A stretch of DNA of 64,000 nt from Gordionus sp. m RMFG-2023 (lineage: Eukaryota > Nematomorpha > Gordioida > Chordodea > Parachordodidae): positions 19,718,846 through 19,782,845 of the forward strand of contig NC_088779.1 of assembly GCF_954871325.1 (NCBI RefSeq). The letters are read 5' to 3'. The notes below the pieces were generated by a model, which had not been told where the DNA came from, searched no databases, and saw only the letters and a program-made list of their open reading frames with translations. The position numbers and the translations under genes were made by a program. Of this stretch, positions 24,041 to 35,465 are shown piece by piece. The first letter of the stretch is position 1; every line of letters begins with the position of its first letter.

Positions 24041-24425
24041 ATCAGAAATCTTCATGGGCCTTAATTTTTTGATCAGGCCTAATCTAGGCCCCAAGTATAA
24101 AAAAATTTTAGGCCAAAGCCCGACCAATATTTATTATTATAAATTCCAAATTCCGGTCAAAGTCAAAGTTTCAAAATTTTCCTAAGCCTCAAAAATTTAA
24201 TTTATTGGTCTTAATAAAGATCAATATTTGAGTTTATTTTCATGCAATCATTTTGTTTACTACAATACTAAAGTTTATTTAATAAACTTCAAGTAGAAAA
24301 TAATTGCAATATTTTTTTATGATGGCAACTCTTTTAAATAAACTAAATTTCTTTAAAAAATTTGGCCCAAGCCCTAAAAATGATTTTCCAAAACCCAAGT
24401 CTGATTTATTGCAGGTGTATCAATT
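24040..24425. repeat. hAT-like MITE relic with AGGCC/GGCCC motifs
   Basis: The left part contains GATCAGGCCTAATCTAGGCCCC and TTTTAGGCCAAAGCCCG (24070-24130). The right part contains TTTGGCCCAAGCCC and ends TTGCAGGTGTA (24360-24420), close to the TTTGCAGGTCTCTA end at 16843-16856. The core is AT-rich. There is no clear target duplication. Confidence 0.5.
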
Positions 24426-24689
24426 AAATATTTGGATGAAATAAGGCTAAATCATAGTGCTTAAAACTGCTTCGTTGTCCTAAAAACACCTTCAATTGGC
24501 GCAGAGGGTGGGAGGGTTGTATTATATTATCTAAATGCAAAAATCTCATTATATCGGTATATACACTTTTATAAAAAGCCCTGTTGCTCTGTTCTAGATA
24601 TTATTTTAGAGTTATCTATATCTATCTTTATATGCATTTTGATATCATTTTATTTTATGTTTTTATTAAAAACAATAATATTATTAAGA

Positions 24690-26157
24690 TTCAAGTCGTA
24701 AATTACCTTGACGATTATCAATTTGACTTTAGGGTCAAAGAGGGTAGCGAGGCTGTTGCCCAAACCCTTCGGATTTATATCGGTAATCCTCCACTTAATT
24801 CAGTTTTAAGTTGATTTTAAATAGGTTTTTTATAGACCTGCATTCTCCTTAAAATTCTTTGAAAGATTTCCTAACTATTCCCATTATATAAATTCTTGTT
24901 ATGGCCAGAATTCTTTTTTTAGTTTTTGGGGACAATGTTTGAATTCCGAGGAGGGTATCCAACAAGGGGATTCTTTTGGCTAACTCCTCTTTTGCCTAGT
25001 ATTCATGACATCGTTTCTAATATAGTCAGATTTAATCTTGACCATAACCTTTGGTACCTGGACGTCGGAACCTTATGTGGTCCAGAGTCTAATGTGTTAG
25101 AAGCCATTAATTTCTTAATTGATGAATCCAAAACCATAGATCTTGTTTTATAATTTGGACAAAACAGAAATTAGTTTTTAGATGGATCCCCATCAGGTTT
25201 TAATTGCGTTAAGGTTATTTATCGGAAGTCAATCTCCCTTTTAGGATCCCCGTTATAGTGCTATCCCCATAATAGAAAGTCTATAGAAATAAACTCTTTG
25301 CTTAACTAAATAGAAAACAATATTCCCGCCCACCTATCTTTATATTTAATAAGGAAATTTAACATCATTTTTAGGCTTCATCTTCATTTCTAAACTTTTC
25401 CTTCCTTTCAACCTTAGACATGAAAATTAAAAACTTCCTTGAGGTTATCTTAAACATTTATTTTTCTGAATTTAGTTGGGTCATTGCCCAACTTCCGACC
25501 AATTTAGGGACACTCTCTCTTAATTTAGTTTCTTTATCAGCCTTCCTTTCTTCTCCTCTTCAATGCGAGGAGGTCTTGTGAGGGGTAGGGATAGTCTATT
25601 TGAAACTGCCTGTGACTTATGAAAGAAAATTTTATGCCTTTTATCTCTTCCACAGCCCTCGGCAAACAGAGACTTTCTTAACTCCCATCTGACTAACTTT
25701 AAGAAATTGATGAGAATTAACCCCTCCATTGAAGACACTCCAATCCTTAAATACTTGGGACAAAATTCAGGCCATGTATGGTTTGAAGCTGCTTAGTGCT
25801 GATCTCGGCCTTCTAAGGGTAGAATATTTGGCTGTTACAAATCTACCCCAAATATGCAAAGGGTGAAGGGAAAACTCTGACCCTAAGGACCGGCATGGTT
25901 TAGGTTGTTTGCATTCTAAAGGTCGGTTCAGTCGACATAGGGTATTTAACTCTATACTCGTATAAATTAGGGTTGACCAACTACCCTAACCTTCTGGAAC
26001 CAATCCACTTATCCCTGTTGGATGGAAAAAGACCAGATGGGCTCACTAACATCCTTGGTTTAGAGAAAAACACCTTATTTGGGATTTCACTTGTGTCTCC
26101 CAATTTTCCTCTAACCCAAATGATCAGATTATTACAGCTGAAAGATCAAAAATTATA
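24690..26157 (+). mobile_element. Non-LTR retrotransposon relic (reverse transcriptase and C-terminal domain)
   Basis: Across all three plus frames the pieces appear in the correct order for one non-LTR RT: QFDFRVKEGSEAVAQTLR, then SHYINSCYGQNSF, then a QQGD-type block before IHDIVSNI, the active-site segment NLWYLDVGTLCG (the family usually has YLDDG, so one catalytic Asp is replaced), then INFLIDESKTIDLVL. Next come FSWVIAQLP...LSAFLSS, HGLGCLHSKGRFSRHR and finally EPIHLSLLDGKRPDGLT. Many frameshifts and stops separate them. The layout fits a multi-copy invertebrate LINE-like family with a DGKRPDG C-terminal domain. The clade is not certain. Confidence 0.75.
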
Positions 26158-26280
26158 AAATATCACGACTTTCTAATTTTCACTTTATCCAAATAGTTAT
26201 TTCTAGGCACTAGACTATCATTTTTTTTTTAGATTTTATATAAATAAATTTCTCAAATTAATTTGGATTACGGATCCGCG

Positions 26281-26459
26281 TTTAAGATTGAGTGATCGAG
26301 ATTATTTTATATTACGTTTTATTTTATCGTATCAACATTATTTTAAAATTGAATTTAACTTGATATCAATATCAATTGTCAAAATAAATTGATTTTAAAA
26401 TAATGTTAATACGATAAAATAAAACTTTATTATAAAATAATCTCGATCAATTATTTAAC
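26281..26459. mobile_element. Palindromic MITE, about 179 bp
   Basis: The left arm has GATCGAGATTATTTTATATT, ATTTTATCGTATCAACATT and ATTTTAAAAT. The right arm is its near-perfect reverse complement (ATTTTAAAAT, AATGTTAATACGATAAAAT, AAAATAATCTCGATC). The arms are about 75 bp with a centre of about 25 bp. It is non-coding and can fold into one long hairpin. The target duplication is ambiguous. Confidence 0.75.
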
Positions 26460-28813
26460 AAAGATGTTACATTCAACTCAAATTGCTATATTTCGAGGCA
26501 ACTATCTTAGTTTCCTCGGATCTCAATTAGACTCCTTTTTTGCCCCCCCCCCTCCTCCTCCTCATAAATTTTATTTTAAGCAATGGATGACGACAACATG
26601 GCAAATTTTATATTATCATTTATTTGATTAGGAAAATAATTTCTCCACGAATATAATTCCCCAAATAAAATATTTTAAAATTTTGAGAAAGTCAACAAAA
26701 TTAAAAAATTTCAAAATCCCAAATAAAATTGTTAACCAAAATTATTAACAATAAAAAGTAGTTAATGTTAAACTAAATTTAATCTAATTTTTAAAATATT
26801 GTCGAATAACCCTAAACCATATAATTAATAACTTTATGGCCTTATCTCGAACCCAGTTTTAGTAAAATTTAAGCAAAGAAATTATTATAAAATAAACTAA
26901 TGCTTAACTATATCATACCCCTAATCTTAATTATCTCTTAGATACGTTGCTGTGGTATTAAACAAAATATTATTATAAGTTAACATTTAATTGCAATGAT
27001 CCGGCCCGAATTTTCTAAAAAAAATTTAAAATCGATTTTTTGGCAGACAGCCAGGTTTTTGATTTAAATAAATATAAATCTGAAATTTGTGTTTTAAATT
27101 CACCTCTCGAAGTTTCGAGGCTTAAATTAATTAAAGGATTATTAAATAAATTCTTGTTTGCCTTTAAACATTTTCCCCAAGTTTTAGATATTTATGGGAA
27201 AAAATTTAAAGGTTTATAATGACTGGAAGAAATTTTATAAAAAATACTATCAATTTTTTCTTTTAAAAAATATTTACAATTTTTAGAACATAGATTCAAA
27301 ATTATGAATTTATTTATCATTTTCTAAAAGTTTTTTAAATATCCTAATGAGAGATTTTAATTGAGGGTTTTCTTAAAAATGGTTAGTCATATAAAAAAAT
27401 TTCAATTAACTGGAAAAGTGGTTTGACATAAATTTACTCCTCTCTCCTTTCCATTTATAAAATAGTTACCCCTATAATATTTTATCTTAGCTTTTTAAAA
27501 ATAATCTTTTGTAATTGTTTCATTTTCATCGTAGCCACTCTTAATTAAGTGTCACACTTTATTTATAAAATGTCAAATTTCTTATTTGAATCTTTTTATG
27601 CTATCGCTGCTAAATAAAAAGATATCAAAGATACTACCAAATTTATCGAGTCTCATATTTTATTAACCTATTTAATAAATCAGAATTTAAACGGAAACCC
27701 CCCTTAAACATTGAGAATACTCAAAGCTCAGAAAAAATACTGAAAGAATTATTTCATAATGCTCAGATATAAAACGGAATTGCCCAGAAAAGGGATATTC
27801 AGTTATAAATTGCCCAAAAAAATATCTGAAAGAATAAAATAACTTTTTTCTATTGATTTTAAGAAAATAATATATAAAATTTGGGCCAAAATTAAATAAA
27901 TTAGATTAAGGCATCTATACGGAATAAAATTATATTAATTTAAAAATAAATATCTCTGGCAATGGATAAGTCTAGAACATGTATCATTTTAAACGTTCAA
28001 AAATGACGAAAGAGAATAGCGCCCAACACACTGAAAAATGGATAAAAAATTTTTATAATTAAAATTAAATTTTTATCATAGGAAATATGATTCTTTTATA
28101 TATTAAGACTAAAAAGCATAGAAATACTTCCCTAAATTTTATTATTTTGATATAAACAATAGTAGAAATTTTACGCCTAAAAAGAACTGGATGTTATATT
28201 CAGATTATATAAACATTTTTTAGATATTTCTTATATATTCACTTATATAAAAGTAATCTCATAGTCTTATCTATTTTATTTGAATTACGCCCAACAAATA
28301 GAGAAAATCACAGGGATGTGAACCCGTACCCTCATATTTTTGCTGAACCATAACCCAAACCCTTTTTAAAACATGAGGGTTCACAAGGTATCAAAAAATA
28401 TTTTCTGAAAATAATAAACTATAAAAAAATTCACAAAAACATATTTTCTTCGCATTTTTCAAAATTTTCAGTTTTCCTATCTTATAGCTAAAATAAAATT
28501 TTATTATAAATACTATAATATTCACAAGTTTATGTTCTTATTATTATTTTATAAAAATAAGACTAAACTATAATTTATTGACTAACTTATCCGTATAAAT
28601 ACCACCAATATGTTATAATATTTATATTATATATAAAAAATTTAAACTGGATGATAAATACCAAGAGATTAGTATTACTAGGTCTAATATAGAATCATTG
28701 CAATAGTTATAATTAATGCATACAAATGTTTAACTTCTTTTTACACGCCGCCTTACTACATTGACATAATAATCGTCATTATACATTTACGAAAATATAA
28801 AAAATAGATAATA
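26460..28813. other. AT-rich DNA, no recognised gene
   Basis: A protein-like but unidentified short plus-strand stretch lies at about 27110-27215 (KLIKGLLNKFLFAFKHFPQ). A patch at 28315-28390 (GATGTGAACCCGTACCC ... ATGAGGGTTCAC) looks like the ends of a small MITE. A C9 run lies near 26543. Nothing else was recognised. Confidence 0.5.
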
Positions 28814-30034
28814 TTAATCTTGCTCATCTCGCTCACCTTCAACCTTTGCATAGTCTAATTTTGCATAAAACGCATTCGTCTTAGAAATTTCGCATTTCAC
28901 TTCGGCTTCGTTAAATTTTTGAGCCCATAACAAGGCTTTATTTTTTTTGATTTCGGGAAGAGAATTAAGCGACACCATTTTAAACATAACACCGATTCCG
29001 AGAAAACCAGCGCACTTCAAACAAAACTCAGCATTTTTCGACACCTTGAAATCGTGAAAATAGGCCACGTCTATGAATCTCGCCCATTTCCATCCAAATT
29101 GAATATTTTCTACATTCATATGAGCGCGATAAAAACGGTCAAATCTCATGTAACTATCGATAGTATCATCGGATGTAAAATAAGAAAAAAGTTTGTTTTT
29201 ACTCCAACCTTCTACTTCCTCCTCCTTAGCCTTTATAACTGCGAGTGCTAAAGTGATCATCCTCATTCCGTTTTCCCTACTGTGAAACATGCAAGTCGCG
29301 TCCAAGATATCAACGATTGGCTTATTAGGAGGATGGGATCGTTTGCAATGAACATATACGGCTGTTAGTATGCTAAATACGTTCCTACATAATGGATGCC
29401 CTCTATAAAATGTGTTCTTTAATTCAGATAAACATGTTTTGTGAGGATTGGGAAATATAACAAGTTTCATATACAATGATTTATATAATCTTTCAAGATC
29501 TGAAAACCGTTTTGAAATCGAGTCTACAGTTTTGACAGTAATCCTTATCAAAATCAAAGCCATAAATCCTACAATTCTTTCCAAAAAATTTAATTTTTCT
29601 TCACCCTTCTCTTCTAAAAATCCGAAACTAACGTAAGGTAAAAAATTGCTATTTCGAACATCTGTTAATGTAAGATCAAGACAGGTTGGATTAAAATTTT
29701 CAATCAGCGGCACAAGGATAGACCCCTCGCTAGAAAAATGATTTTGAAAAATATAAGTTCCAGTTTTATCTCTGGCCAAAAACATCGCGGCTCTCAAAAT
29801 AACCCCCGCTTGAAGTCCTTGCGTATCCCCTGTCGAGAAAAATTTCAGAAATCTGTAACATATTTGTTTTCTAACAGATATAGTTAAGGGTTTGAATTTG
29901 ATTTTATCAGCCTCTACCAAAAAGGATGCATCGTCCCAAGTGTTAATGGAAATAATAGGATCTAAAATTTCACAAGTGGAAGGGCCTTGAAGATTTCCAA
30001 GTGGCTTTATTATACCTTTATATTGACGAACCAT
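28814..30034 (-). CDS. Endogenous rhabdovirus-like nucleoprotein (viral fossil that looks whole)
   Basis: This is one uninterrupted 406-codon frame from ATG to stop, the length expected for a rhabdovirus N protein (about 400-450 residues). The middle and C-terminal parts follow the layout of plant- and arthropod-associated (cytorhabdovirus-like) N proteins: FYRGHPLCRNVFSILTAVYV, a GMRMITLALAVIKA helix, YMRFDRFYRA, then GWKWARFIDVAYFHDF and FCLKCAGFLGIG. This matches by pattern the family's GMH...L, WRYGRMFD...F and C-terminal Cys/Phe block. In a virus N coats the genomic RNA. Here no other viral gene is adjacent, so it is most likely an N mRNA copied into the host genome. It looks whole, with no visible breaks, so it is either recent or kept by selection. 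Another mononegavirus group is possible. Confidence 0.65.
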   Translation of the reverse strand: MVRQYKGIIKPLGNLQGPSTCEILDPIISINTWDDASFLVEADKIKFKPLTISVRKQICYRFLKFFSTGDTQGLQAGVILRAAMFLARDKTGTYIFQNHFSSEGSILVPLIENFNPTCLDLTLTDVRNSNFLPYVSFGFLEEKGEEKLNFLERIVGFMALILIRITVKTVDSISKRFSDLERLYKSLYMKLVIFPNPHKTCLSELKNTFYRGHPLCRNVFSILTAVYVHCKRSHPPNKPIVDILDATCMFHSRENGMRMITLALAVIKAKEEEVEGWSKNKLFSYFTSDDTIDSYMRFDRFYRAHMNVENIQFGWKWARFIDVAYFHDFKVSKNAEFCLKCAGFLGIGVMFKMVSLNSLPEIKKNKALLWAQKFNEAEVKCEISKTNAFYAKLDYAKVEGERDEQD

Positions 30035-30580
30035 GTTTAAGAGGTGAACCTATAATTGACAGGGAAAAAATGTATATAGATAATGAATGATAATTAAAGA
30101 TTAGGAAATGCACTAATCTTGTGTATAGTCTTGTTAACGAATTAATCAAGAACTGAAGCCAAGTTTTGGGTCGAAAAAACAACCTACAACATTCGAGTTA
30201 TGAATTCGAGCCGATTAGAGGACGATTATTTCAAATTAGTATTTAAGTAACATTTGTTCGGTTCTTTTTCATGTGGTATATTTTTTACTTGAGTAGTGAA
30301 TATGAGTTATAAACTAGAGTCGTGGACTCGATTCATTTGAGTCGTAAACTTGTGTTGACTAGAGTATGAGTATTCAAATTAGTAATTATCAACAACATCG
30401 AAGTAATTATAATGAATTTAAATTAAATCCCATTTTTACTAATTGTACTATTCTTAATTTGAAAATATTGTATATTTTTACTTTACGCTATCAATATAAA
30501 CGTCGCCCTAGTTATAAATAGAGGACGACCAATTCTATATTAATCGAATATAAAAAATTAATAAAAATTAGTGAAAATGA
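30035..30580. other. AT-rich DNA with scattered GAGTCG words
   Basis: The words GAGTCGTGGACTCG, TTTGAGTCGTAAACTTG and CTAGAGTATGAG at 30290-30370, plus GAGCCGATTAGAGGACGA near 30210, resemble the GTCGACT-type subterminal repeats at 31.7 kb and 38.6-39.2 kb. This is probably an eroded end of the same hAT family. Nothing identifiable as a promoter or polyadenylation arrangement for the neighbouring nucleoprotein gene was seen. Confidence 0.4.
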
Positions 30581-30586
30581 ATATAT

Positions 30587-30740
30587 GTAAGAGATCTGCA
30601 AAGCCCGGCCCGTAGCTAGGTGGAGCTTAATATTTAAAAATATTTGGGCTGAGCTTACATCTTGAAATATAAATTTTGCAGGAAAGAAGGCACCAGTATT
30701 TTTTTAAATAATTTTCTATATTTAAATTGGGCCGGAGAGT
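30587..30740. repeat. hAT-like MITE left end
   Basis: TAAGAGATCTGCAAAGCCCGGCCCG is the left end of the GGCCCG MITE family seen at 8735 and 42888. Only about 150 bp of related sequence follows (TTGGGCTGAGC, TTGGGCCGGAG), so the copy is truncated or diverged. Confidence 0.6.
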
Positions 30741-30894
30741 TTTTATTTTTATCTCTGGTCTAGTTTTTAAAGACAAATAAATAGAAAACTCCTGATATTT
30801 TTTTAAAAACCGATCCGATCAGATATTTTTTATTGTTTTTGGTTGTTTCATGATTGTATATAAAATTATAATTTTTTTTTATTTTATAAATAAT

Positions 30895-31440
30895 TTCATA
30901 ATAATAAATTAATAAAAGGAACTAATATACAACCTATTTGTTGGAATGTCTAGAAAAATAGTTAAAAATTTTACACTATTTTTGGTGATTATCTGCCACA
31001 AGAAAAGAATTTTAAAATATCTAACGAGTCACATTCAGTCAATGTTGTTAACCGGATCAATGTATTCAATTTTTAAAAATGGTCATCTCAATATTTTGAT
31101 CAAAAGTAAATTACTCTAGCTTATTTATCTGGCCCACATATGGCAGAAAGTTGTAGACTTCTATTGGCGAAATTTTGGGGCTTAGGTAATAATATTTTGG
31201 CTAAAAATCTTGATTTTGCCCTTTTAAAAATCGGCCAAATGGAGCTGTTTAACAATATTACACATTCACCCATAAACATTGCAAATATTAATGAGATTAT
31301 TAACATTTGGAGAAAAAGAAAATATTGATATTTTTATAATATAAATATAGATTCGGTATTAGATCGGTTTTTTAGAAATATGGGATAGGTGAATAATTTT
31401 TAGATCGGCACAAAGCCCTGTATTAAATCAATATTTATTT
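30895..31440. repeat. Diverged interspersed repeat, copy 2
   Basis: It shares the ordered blocks described for 7690-8230, including CTGCCACAAGAAAAGAATTT, TGTTGTTAA, AAAAGTAAATTACTC, GGCGAAATTT and terminal GATCGG words. Short open frames on both strands at 31121-31328 are products of this repeat and not genes. Confidence 0.6.
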
Positions 31441-31736
31441 TGATATTATTTATAAATTAAATTCCAATATAAGAATAACAGTGAATCCACACTTTTTTCG
31501 ATTGCAAATTCTTTCCAGCAATGCTAAATCATAATAGAGAAGAAGCGGTAGTTGCTGGAATTGCAAATATTTTTCTAGCTAATCTTGATAACTTTGATAA
31601 TTCATTTTCCTGCCATTTTCACCAAAGTAAGATATCCTTTTAAATATATCTCCCACTTGAGATGAGATCTAGAAATAAAAAAGAAAGGTTTTATCTTAAC
31701 CCCTCAAGATATCTTGTTGGGGTAAAATGGCTATGG

Positions 31737-31975
31737 ATTGTTGTTAAAAAGTCGAATTCACCCGACTCCGACTCAGAGTCTGAAGTCGTTAGTCGTGAAC
31801 TCACAAGTCGACTCAAGTCGTGAACTCAAGTCGACTCAGGTCGTGAACTCAAGCCGACTCAAGTCGTGAACTCCAGTCAACTCGAGTCATGCACTCAAGT
31901 CGATTTGAGTCGAGAACATGAGTTTTCCATTTGAGTCGTGAACTTAAGTCGACTAGAGGACGAATATTTTGAATA
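31737..31975. repeat. GTCGACT/GAGTCG subterminal repeat cluster of a hAT-family element
   Basis: It begins ATTGTTGTTAAAAAGTCG, a variant of the TAGTGTTGTTAA hAT end. About a dozen copies of AAGTCGACTCAAGTCGTGAAC-like units follow up to GACTAGAGGACGAATATT. The same GACTAGAGGACGAATATT word, inverted, is repeated at 38.57-39.06 kb. With the adjacent minisatellite it may be one arm of an older relative of the foldback element at 33733. Confidence 0.6.
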
Positions 31976-32214
31976 GGTATTGTATAATATTATTTTTGTT
32001 ACAATTAATTTGTGGTTTTCATGCAAAATTTGAATTGATAAGAATTTAAAATCTTCTTTTTTAATTAATATTTTTGTGAATTATAAATCTTTTAGTTGAA
32101 ATCTTTTATAGGTTTATTCTTATCATTTTTGTAAAATTATCTATTTTTTTAGTATATTAAAAGAATTAGTTTAAATAATTTATAAATATTTGTATTAAAT
32201 TTTTATGTTATTTA

Positions 32215-32835
32215 TAATATTTTAATGTGACAATTGTCATGCTATTTTTTAACATTTTTGAAATTTTTAGTACTAAGGGTAAAAATATAATTTATATTAT
32301 AAATATGTTAAACTATAAATTCAATGATGATGTTCCTTTGTAAAAATGACAAATATCATAATCTATATTTTAAACATATTAGTTTATTTTTGACGCTATA
32401 ATGGGTAAAAATATAGATTGTAAATATGTTAAATTAAAATTTCAGCGAAAATTTCCCCTAGATAAGTGACAATTGTCATAATCGTTATTTTTAAAGTTTT
32501 TTGAAATTTTTTGACGCAAATAAGTATAAATATAGGCTGTAAATACGTTTAATTTAAAATTCAGTGAAGATGTACCATAGATATGTGACAATTGTCATAA
32601 TCGTTATTTTTAAAATTTTGTGAAATTTTTTAAAGCAAATGGGTAAAATATATATTGTAAACATGTTAAATTAAATTTTCAATGGAGATCTACCATAAAG
32701 TGACAATTATCATTTTTAATTTTTTATTTAATTTTTTTGAACTTACAGGGTAAAATAATAAATTGTAAACATGTTAAATTAAAATTTCAGTGAATATGTA
32801 CCATAGATAAGTGACATATCTAATTCTCAACTCCC
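32215..32835. repeat. Diverged minisatellite, about six units of about 115-120 bp
   Basis: The word AAGTGACAATTGTCATAATCG and variants recur about every 115-120 bp, each followed by TTTTTGAAATTTTTTGA, GGGTAAAAATATA, TGTAAACATGTTAAATT and TCAGTGAAGATGTACCATAG. The units are the same as those inside the foldback element but more diverged and all in one orientation. Confidence 0.85.
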
Positions 32836-32839
32836 TTTT

Positions 32840-33290
32840 GAAATTATTTTAATATATATATTTTGAAATTATCACATTACTCATATCCATTATTTTTAAA
32901 TTAGGTTAATATGATCTTGTTGGGAAACACTTAAACCTCTGGGCAGATGATAATACTATCATATATGTTAAATTTTTTGAGCCAACCGGAATGGAGTTGA
33001 ACTAGAAAGATGCATCAATATAAAACATGATATTTTTGGGAACAACAAATTTAAAAATATTTTTTCTTTAATCTTTTAAATCAATTTTAGATCTTAGAAA
33101 CTACTATTTGGATATATCTAGTAAAATATGCCCCTCTCTGATTATACTATTCATACAAAAAATCTATTTATATTGTTATCATCTAAATCAATCATATATA
33201 TGAATTTTAATTTATTAAAATTTCAATGTAAACAATAACTTTATAATGAAATAGGTTATATAAATAATGATTTAAAATATCACATTATTT
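32840..33290. other. AT-rich spacer
   Basis: No feature was recognised. It probably includes the 3' flank of the minus-strand hAT transposase relic that follows. Confidence 0.45.
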
Positions 33291-33292
33291 AA

Positions 33293-33441
33293 CAATGTAC
33301 GATTAAGCTTTATAATTAAAATATCATCAAGTATATCTTTGTCTAATCTTGTCCTTAGAGAGGTTACAGTTAGTGCTAATGCACTAAATGCTCTCTCAAC
33401 TGAGACCTGGGTGCAAGGAGCAGCAAGAATTATTTGAGATA
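33293..33441 (-). pseudogene. hAT transposase C-terminal fragment
   Basis: The minus strand reads without interruption QIILAAPCTQVSVERAFSAL, then LTVTSLRTRLDKDILDDILI and IKLNRTL. TQVSVERAFSALxLxxxxLRxxLxxxxLxxIxxIKLN is the hAT dimerisation motif in very good condition, better preserved than the copies at 530 and 17253. The rest of the transposase was not found. Confidence 0.85.
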
Positions 33442-34049
33442 ATTTAAATAATTCTGCATCTTATTTTTTTTATTTTGCATTATATATAAAAAAAAAATTT
33501 TGTAATTTTTAATTTTAAGTTTAACTTTCTTGTTTTTTCCTTTTATTTTTATTTTCACTTATTTATTATATTTTGAAATAAAAAATCAGGAATTAATAAT
33601 GTTATATGAAATAAAAAAAATGAATAAAATAATTGTTTTATAATAAAACCCCCATTTATAAATTTGGGTGGGATACATTTATTTAATGTTTTTTTTATTT
33701 ATATTTATAAAAAATCAAATGTTAAATGAAGATAGTGTTGTTAATTAGTTGATTTCTTCCGACTAAGACTAATAGTCGTAGTCGAGGAAATCGACTAAAA
33801 ACTTTAGCGACCTCGACGACTAAAACGACTAATTAGTCGACTAAAACGACTAATTTAGTCGACTAATCAGAGAAGATAAACAAAAAGAAGTAAAGTGAGA
33901 ATTTGTCATTAAAATAACTATATGAGTTATATATAAGTTTTTTTAATATTTTTTGAATTTATTTTTCTTTGAAGGAACAGGTTAAAATTATAAATTGTTA
34001 TTTTTGAACTTTTTTTAAATTATTTTAAAGCAAGGTATAAATATATATT

Positions 34050-34640
34050 GTAAACATGTTGAATCAAAATTTCAGTGAAGATGTACCATAGAAAAGTGAC
34101 AATTGTCATAATCGTCATTTTTAAGTTTTTTTGAAATTTTTTGAAGCATATGGGTAAAAATATATATTGTAAACATGTTATATTTAAATTTCAGTGAAGA
34201 TGTACCATAGAAAAGTGACAATTGTCATAATCGTCATTTTTAAGTTTTTTTGAAATTTTTTGAAGCAAATAGGTAAAAATATATATTGTAAACATGTTAA
34301 AATAAAATTTAAGCGAAGATGTACCATAGAAAAGTGACAATTGTCATAAACGTCATTTATAGGTTTTTTTTGAAATTTTTTGAAGCAAAAGGGTAAAAAT
34401 ATATTGTAAAAATGTTATATTTAAATTTCAGTGAAGATGTACCATAGAAAAGTAACAATTGTCATAATCGTCATTTTTAAGTTTTTTTGAAATTTTTTCA
34501 AGCAAATGGGTAAAAATATATATTGTAAACATGTTTTATTTAAATTTCAGTGAAGATGTACCATAGAAAAGTGACAATTGTCATAATCGTCATTTATAGG
34601 TTTTTTTGAAATTTTTTGAAGCAAAGGGGTAAAAATATAT
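34050..34640 (+). repeat. Minisatellite array, left arm of foldback (about five 119-bp units)
   Basis: TACCATAGAAAAGTGACAAT occurs at about 34084, 34203, 34322, 34440 and 34559. Each unit also contains GTCATTTTTAAG, TTTTTGAAATTTTTTGAAGC, GGGTAAAAATATATATTGTA and ACATGTT. The units are highly similar to one another, so they were amplified recently or homogenised. Confidence 0.9.
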
Positions 34641-34739
34641 GGTGAATTCCATATCAAATCGACAAAAAAGTCAATTTTCAACCCTATCCTCTTCATTTTT
34701 TTTAAATTTTGCACATTGGTAGTATATACTATTTAAATT

Positions 34740-35465
34740 AACATGTTTACAATTTATTTTACTGTTACTTCAAAAAAGTTAAAAAAAATAATGATTATGA
34801 GAATTGTCACTTATCTATGGTATATCTTCACTGAAATTTAATATAATATGTTTACAATATATATTTTTACCCATTGGCTTCAAAAAATTTCAAAAAAACC
34901 TAAAAATGACGATTATGAGAATTGTCACTTATCTATGGTATATCTTCACTGAAATTTTAATATAACATGTTTATTTACAATATATATTTTTACCCATTTG
35001 CTTCAAAAAATTCCAAAAAAACTTAAAAATGACGATTATGACAATTATTACTTTTCTATGGTACATCTTGACTGAAATTTAAATATAACATGTTTACAAT
35101 ATATATTTTTATCCATTTGCTTCAAAAAATTTCAACAAAACTTAAAAATGACGATTATGACAATTGTCACTTTTCTATGGTACATCTTCGCTTAAATTTT
35201 ATTTTAACATGTTTACAGTATATATTTTTACCTATTTGCTTAAAAAAATTTCAAAAAAACCTATAAATGACAATTATGACAATTGTCACTTTTCTATGGT
35301 ACATCTTCGCTTAAATTTTATTTTAACATGTTTACAATATATATTTTTACCCATTTGCTTCAAAAAATTTCAAAAAAACCTATAAATGACGATTATGACA
35401 ATTGTCACTTTTCTATGGTACATCTTCACTGAAATTTTAATTAACATGTTTACAATATATATTTA
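34740..35465 (-). repeat. Minisatellite array, right arm of foldback (about six inverted units)
   Basis: The reverse-complement unit (AATTGTCACTTTTCTATGGTAC) recurs at roughly 120-bp spacing from about 34800 to 35425. The units pair with the left-arm array. The short plus-strand frame at 35164-35385 is read through two repeat units and is not a gene. Confidence 0.9.

Noticed and set aside
24584-25153. Two separate plus-strand genes of about 75 codons
   Set aside because: Both are pieces of one decayed non-LTR reverse transcriptase and carry its motifs in order.
25520-25738. Minus-strand 72-codon frame
   Set aside because: It lies antisense to the LINE-like relic and has no family signature.
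34640-34740. Independent MITE inserted at the centre of the foldback
   Set aside because: It contains the GGTGAATTCCATATCAAATCG word also seen at 42.2 kb, but no second end or target duplication was found, so it is described only as part of the foldback centre.
35164-35385. Plus-strand frame with an internal duplication
   Set aside because: It reads through two units of the 119-bp minisatellite in the foldback arm; the repeat explains the apparent protein duplication.
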